DNA from: JBFWNZ01 sp050250795
GTDB taxonomy: Bacteria > Pseudomonadota > Alphaproteobacteria > UBA8366
Length of the DNA stretch: 11,154 bases
Direction: 5' to 3'
Assembly: GCA_050250795.1 (NCBI GenBank)
Contig: JBFWNZ010000099.1
Span: 1 to 11,154, forward strand
The notes beneath the pieces are model-generated. The model was not told where the DNA came from and did not search any database. It saw nothing but the letters and a program-made list of their open reading frames with translations. Below, in pieces: positions 5,677 through 11,154 of the stretch. Every line of letters starts with the position of its first letter. Positions within the stretch are counted from its first letter, which is position 1. Position numbers and translations under genes: made by a program.

Positions 5677-5690
5677 GCCCGAATTAGGGC
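5677..5690. promoter_or_regulatory. Candidate operator: imperfect 14-bp palindrome GCCC-GAATTA-GGGC
   Basis: GCCCGAATTAGGGC is symmetric at 12 of 14 positions (GCCC, central AATT, GGGC). It sits directly upstream of the candidate -35 of the hairpin-array RNA and in the divergent space before the hydrolase gene. A regulator-binding site is possible; chance cannot be excluded. Confidence 0.25.
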
Positions 5691-5733
5691 AATTTCAAGG
5701 CAGACGAGCCCGCAGGAATGCTGGCCTCTGCGC

Positions 5734-5763
5734 TTGATTTTGGATCGCTGGGGCCGCTAACAA
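5734..5763 (+). promoter_or_regulatory. Candidate promoter of the alpha/beta hydrolase gene
   Basis: TTGATT (5734-5739), an 18-base spacer, then TAACAA (5758-5763). Transcription would begin at or within a base or two of the ATG at 5769, giving a leaderless mRNA. That would explain why no ribosome binding site precedes this ATG. The -10 match is only moderate. Confidence 0.3.
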
Positions 5764-5768
5764 ACCCC

Positions 5769-6557
5769 ATGCTGCTCCGTTCCGAGGATTGCCGTTTCAC
5801 CGTCGCCGGCCGCCACCTCGCGGCCCGCCGCCTGTTCCCTGCCGCCCCGGCCCCCGTGGACGCGCCGACCCTCGTCTTCCTGCATGAGGGGCTTGGCGCC
5901 ATGACGATGTGGCGCGACTTCCCGGCGCAGCTTGTCGGCCGCACCGGCCTGCCGGGCCTGATGTACGACCGGATGGGCCACGGGCTCTCCGACCCGATGG
6001 ACGGGCCCCGGCGCATGGGCTACCTCGACCGCGAGGCGGGGGCGTTCCTGCCCGGCCTTCTGGCCGCGGCCGGGGTCGCACGGCCGATCCTGGTCGGCCA
6101 CTCGGACGGCGGCACCATCGCGCTGCTCTATGCCGCCATGCATCCCGCGGCCGGCGTCGTCAGCATGGCGGCGCATGTGTTCATCGACGCGGTGTCGCTC
6201 GCCGGGCTGCGGACGGCCCGCCGCGCCTGGGAAACGGGCGATCTCAAGGCGCGGCTGGCCCGCCACCATGGCGACAAGACCGCCGCGATGTTCCTCGCCT
6301 GGAACGATCTGTGGCTGACGCCCCGCTTTGCGTCCTGGCAGATGCTCGACCGCCTGCCCTTCATCGACTGCCCGGTGCTTGCGATGCAGGGCGCCGAGGA
6401 CGAATACGGCCTGCCGTCGCAGATCGAGGCGATCCGCGACGGCGTATCCGGCCCGGCACAGGCGCTGCTGCTGCCGGACTGCGCGCATATCCCGCATCTC
6501 CAGGCACCGGCGGCGGCGCTGGACGCCATCGCCGCCTTCGTGGAAACCCTCCGCTAG
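5769..6557 (+). CDS. Alpha/beta hydrolase, unknown substrate
   Basis: 262 residues, a full-length alpha/beta hydrolase fold without signal peptide, so probably cytoplasmic. The oxyanion region is H-E-G-L-G (39-43), then Y-D-R-M-G-H-G-L-S (66-74). The nucleophile elbow is G-H-S-D-G-G with Ser112, the acid is probably Asp211 in Q-G-A-E-D-E-Y-G, and the catalytic His240 lies in C-A-H-I-P-H-L-Q-A-P. The triad is intact, but substrate cannot be told: esterase, lactonase or C-C hydrolase are all possible. The start at 5769 is preferred over an in-frame ATG at 5718 because the intervening 17 codons have non-GC-rich third positions, the AGGA before 5718 touches the ATG, and family members start close to this point. 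Its TAG overlaps the convergent deacetylase stop. Confidence 0.85.
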   Translation: MLLRSEDCRFTVAGRHLAARRLFPAAPAPVDAPTLVFLHEGLGAMTMWRDFPAQLVGRTGLPGLMYDRMGHGLSDPMDGPRRMGYLDREAGAFLPGLLAAAGVARPILVGHSDGGTIALLYAAMHPAAGVVSMAAHVFIDAVSLAGLRTARRAWETGDLKARLARHHGDKTAAMFLAWNDLWLTPRFASWQMLDRLPFIDCPVLAMQGAEDEYGLPSQIEAIRDGVSGPAQALLLPDCAHIPHLQAPAAALDAIAAFVETLR

Positions 6558-7465
6558 TCCAGCATCTCGCTGCCCGGCACGATGCCCTTGGGCAGCGACG
6601 CGCAATATTCCGCGATGGCGCCGGGCCGCGTGAACCAGACGCGGTCGGCATGGCGGTGGTTCACCACATGCTCAAGAATCATCCGCAAATATTTGAAACG
6701 GAATGGCGTTCCCATAATGAAGGTATGCAGCGGCAGGGCCATCACCATCGGCCGCTCCGCCGAGAAGGCCAGCAATTCGTCGAACTGGTCCACCGCCATC
6801 CGATAGAACTGCTCGGCCGTATGGCGGCGGTTCAGCATGGCCGGGGAATCGTTGATCTCGGAGTGATAGGGCACCGACAGGATCGGCCCGGCGCGCGTCT
6901 GCATCCAGAAGGGCTGGTCGTCGGCCGGCCAGTCCATGACATAGCGATAGCCCGCTTCCTTGAGCAGGTCCGGCGTCACCCGGCTCTCGGAAATCCAGGG
7001 CCCCATCCAGCCGGTCGGCGGCGTTCCCTCATGGCGGCGGATGACCTCCGTCGCCTCGCGGATCAGCGCCGCCTCGCCGGCCTCGTCGTAATCCGCCTGC
7101 CGCTCGGAATTCGTGCGGCCATGCCCCACGATCTCGTCGCCGCGCGCGCGTAACCGCTCGGGAATCTGCGGCGCGTAGTCGTAGACGGCGGTGTTCATCA
7201 GGTGACAGGCCGGAAGGCCCAGCCGGTCGAGCAGGTCGAGAATGCGCCAGACACCCACCCGCAGGCCATAATCGCGCCAGGCGTAGTGGCGGACATCGGG
7301 CACCGGGCCGGGCTCGGTCGAGACATGGCCCATCCCCTCGCCGAAGCGGAAATGCTCGATGTTCAGGCAGATATGGAAGGCGAGCCGCTTGCCGCCCGGC
7401 CAGTCGTAGTCGGGCCGTTCCGTGATCGGCGAATAGGCAAAGCGGTCGTGATAGGGCGTCAGCAT
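6554..7465 (-). CDS. Polysaccharide deacetylase family (CE4/PuuE-like) protein
   Basis: 303 residues, NodB/CE4-like fold without signal peptide, so probably cytoplasmic. Motif 1, normally TFDD, reads A-F-H-I-C-L-N-I-E-H-F (29-39). Motif 2 reads G-H-G-R-T-N-S-E-R-Q (114-123), without the second metal histidine of the HxxxH motif. It is followed by G-W-M-G-P-W (152-157), M-D-W-P (177-180) and L-P-L-H-T-F with His247. This pattern resembles the PuuE branch (cofactor-independent allantoinase) and related uncharacterised deacetylases more than chitin or peptidoglycan deacetylases. The start at 7465 is chosen because GGGAG lies about 10 bases upstream; the in-frame extension to 7561 is Arg-rich and unlike the family. 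It is convergent with the hydrolase and divergent from acnA. Substrate unknown: a ureide or another small C-N substrate is as plausible as a sugar. Confidence 0.85.
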   Translation of the reverse strand: MLTPYHDRFAYSPITERPDYDWPGGKRLAFHICLNIEHFRFGEGMGHVSTEPGPVPDVRHYAWRDYGLRVGVWRILDLLDRLGLPACHLMNTAVYDYAPQIPERLRARGDEIVGHGRTNSERQADYDEAGEAALIREATEVIRRHEGTPPTGWMGPWISESRVTPDLLKEAGYRYVMDWPADDQPFWMQTRAGPILSVPYHSEINDSPAMLNRRHTAEQFYRMAVDQFDELLAFSAERPMVMALPLHTFIMGTPFRFKYLRMILEHVVNHRHADRVWFTRPGAIAEYCASLPKGIVPGSEMLD

Positions 7466-7563
7466 CGGCGGCGGTCTCCCCGGCTTTTCTGATCTTGCGC
7501 CCGCATGCTCGCGCGCGCGGCGATGGCTGGCAAGCCGGGTCGATTCGCACAATGCTGGCAACG

Positions 7564-7591
7564 CTTCAAATCCGCCGAAAATGGGTATATG
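7564..7591 (+). promoter_or_regulatory. Candidate acnA promoter
   Basis: CTTCAA (7564-7569), a 16-base spacer, then TATATG (7586-7591), in the only AT-rich part of the 218-base gap between the deacetylase and acnA. A start near 7598 would give a leader of about 86 bases, which opens with a small GGGCG-CCA-CGCCC hairpin (7594-7606). The -35 is weak. I see no clear iron-regulator box. Confidence 0.35.
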
Positions 7592-7683
7592 ACGGGCGCC
7601 ACGCCCAGCAGCGGGGCGAATCGCATTACGGGCCGCAGCATCGCGCGCGACGACGCCGGCCCCAAGCCAGCGGGAGAGGGATC

Positions 7684-10395
<2,712 letters not shown>

Positions 10396-10400
10396 TCGGG

Positions 10401-10417
10401 CCACCCGACCGGGGTGG
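10401..10417 (+). terminator. Possible weak acnA transcript-end hairpin
   Basis: CCACCC (10401-10406) and GGGTGG (10412-10417) form a 6-bp GC stem with a 5-base loop, six bases after the acnA stop. No U-tract follows, so efficient intrinsic termination is unlikely; it could stabilise a 3' end or be chance. Confidence 0.25.
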
Positions 10418-10431
10418 GGACAGTCACCGAC
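10414..10431 (+). repeat. Possible REP-like quasi-palindrome GTGGGGACAGTCACCGAC
   Basis: GGGGACAGTCACC matches its own reverse complement at GG-GAC-GTC-CC, a 13-base quasi-palindrome. From memory, GGGGACAGTCACCGA-type strings recur in bacterial genomes as REP-like intergenic repeats linked to REP-associated tyrosine transposases. Only one copy is seen here and there is no transposase in the window, so this is a recognition, not a demonstration. Confidence 0.3.
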
Positions 10432-10438
10432 CTGTGAA

Positions 10439-10466
10439 TTGTCGCGAGCGGGGACGGGAGCATAAG
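10439..10466 (+). promoter_or_regulatory. Candidate promoter of the DUF1223 gene
   Basis: TTGTCG (10439-10444), a 16-base spacer, then CATAAG (10461-10466); each hexamer matches four of six consensus positions. Transcription would start near 10473, only a few bases before the ATG at 10478 (or GTG at 10475), so the mRNA would be nearly leaderless. Confidence 0.35.
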
Positions 10467-10477
10467 GTGCCGATGTG

Positions 10478-11154
10478 ATGCTCACGCCCCGCCACGCCCC
10501 TCGGCCATGCCCCGGTTTCCGCCGTCTTGCGGCGGCAGTGCTGGTGCTGGCGGGATTCGCGGCGGGCCCGGCAGAGGCCGCCGAGACCGCCCCGCCGGCG
10601 GTGGTGGTCGAGTTGTTCACCAGCCAGGGATGCTCGACCTGCCCGCCGGCCGACGCGTTCCTGGCGGAACTCTCCCGTCGGCCGGATATCGTTGCCCTGG
10701 AGTTCCATGTCGGCCTGTGGGATTTCCTGGGATGGAACGACCCGCTGGCCAAGGCGGAGTTCTCCGAACGGCAGCACGGCTATCTCGCCGCCATGGGCGG
10801 CCGATACCCCTATACCCCGCAGATGGTCATCGGCGGCCGCCGGCATGAGATCGGCTCCAACCGCGACCGGGTGGAACAGGCCATCCTGGCCGTGCAGGCC
10901 AGCCTGACCGCACAGCCTGACATCGCGGTCCGGCGGCTCGATTCCGGACATTTGCAGATCGATATCGGGGCCGCTGCCGCCAAGGACGCTTACGATCTCG
11001 TTCTCGTCGCCTACGATTCCCGCTACGAGACCGATGTCGAGAACGGGCGCAACAAGGGCCGCCGTCTCGTCAACACCCACGTCGTCCGCTCACTCGAACG
11101 GATTGGCAGCTGGTCCGGCAGCGCCGTCTCCGTGACCGTACCCATGCCGCGAGT
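10478..11154 (+). CDS. DUF1223 secreted thioredoxin-like protein (3' end missing)
   Basis: The frame is open from ATG 10478 to the window end (225 codons); an upstream in-frame stop TAA at 10463 limits the start to GTG 10475 or ATG 10478. A Sec-type signal peptide is visible: basic region to Arg16, hydrophobic core about 17-29 (LAAAVLVLAGFAA), likely cleavage after A-E-A near residue 35. The mature part opens with V-V-V-E-L-F-T-S-Q-G-C-S-T-C-P-P-A-D, the DUF1223 hallmark, with a CxxC (Cys52, Cys55) on a thioredoxin-like strand. W-D-F-L-G-W-N-D-P and Y-P-Y-T-P-Q-M-V follow, the latter holding a cis-Pro-like site. Function is not established; the CxxC and export suggest a periplasmic redox role. 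It follows acnA by 82 bases with a possible promoter of its own. Only the last few dozen residues appear to be missing. Confidence 0.9.
   Translation, partial: MLTPRHAPRPCPGFRRLAAAVLVLAGFAAGPAEAAETAPPAVVVELFTSQGCSTCPPADAFLAELSRRPDIVALEFHVGLWDFLGWNDPLAKAEFSERQHGYLAAMGGRYPYTPQMVIGGRRHEIGSNRDRVEQAILAVQASLTAQPDIAVRRLDSGHLQIDIGAAAAKDAYDLVLVAYDSRYETDVENGRNKGRRLVNTHVVRSLERIGSWSGSAVSVTVPMPR

Noticed and set aside
5554..5760. A 68-codon plus-strand frame in the gap before the hydrolase
   Set aside because: It covers three of the hairpins, lacks a ribosome binding site and has no coding-like third-position bias; the product is unrecognisable.
5718..5768. Upstream start for the hydrolase, adding 17 residues
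   Set aside because: AGGA touches the ATG with no spacing, and the added codons (such as GAT TTT, CTA ACA) do not show the GC-rich third positions of the gene body.
5909..7153. A 414-codon plus-strand frame spanning the hydrolase and the deacetylase antisense
   Set aside because: It is frame-shifted relative to the hydrolase and antisense to the deacetylase; composition is Arg/Pro-rich and it crosses two real genes.
7466..7683. Small open frame (7505-7687) in the acnA upstream region
   Set aside because: No supporting ribosome binding site or recognisable product. It overlaps the likely acnA promoter and leader and ends at the acnA start.

Overview
The window is a GC-rich, densely coding stretch of chromosome, most likely from an alphaproteobacterium. 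The protein families and the cytochrome c maturation plus aconitase neighbourhood fit a Rhodospirillales-like lineage best; that placement is inferred from family resemblance and not from a marker gene. Genes are tightly packed, with 4-base start/stop overlaps and GTG starts. No tRNA, rRNA, CRISPR array or intact insertion sequence is visible.

Layout. On the minus strand at the left edge lies ccmC-ccmD-ccmE plus the first seven codons of ccmF (positions 1-1431), a System I cytochrome c maturation operon. Next, on the plus strand, come two tandem, closely related MFS transporter genes (1648-4120). They are followed on the minus strand by ccmB and ccmA (4125-5467). The ccm cluster, normally contiguous as ccmABCDEF, is therefore split between ccmB and ccmC by two oppositely oriented transporter genes. 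Upstream of ccmA is a 300-base gap (5468-5768). On the minus strand it holds four consecutive perfect-stem hairpins, all with C-rich loops. The last is a strong intrinsic terminator. It reads as an undescribed small RNA or as an attenuator-type leader of ccmA.

Further right come a plus-strand alpha/beta hydrolase (5769-6557) and a convergent minus-strand CE4 polysaccharide deacetylase/PuuE-like protein (6554-7465), whose stop codons overlap in one CTAG. Then follow acnA, encoding aconitate hydratase (7684-10395), and the start of a secreted DUF1223 thioredoxin-like protein (10478 to the window end), on the plus strand. From memory, several alphaproteobacteria keep DUF1223, acnA, ccmA, ccmB and ccmC next to each other. 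This window looks like that arrangement opened at two places, by the MFS pair and by the hydrolase/deacetylase pair.

How it works together. CcmA/B with CcmC/D load heme onto the periplasmic chaperone CcmE, and CcmF, mostly outside the window, ligates it to apocytochromes. AcnA is the [4Fe-4S] TCA-cycle enzyme. DUF1223 carries a CxxC in an exported thioredoxin-like context. The transporter pair, hydrolase and deacetylase have no established link to heme and look like accessory metabolism. The most interesting targets are the hairpin array upstream of ccmA and the two synteny breaks.
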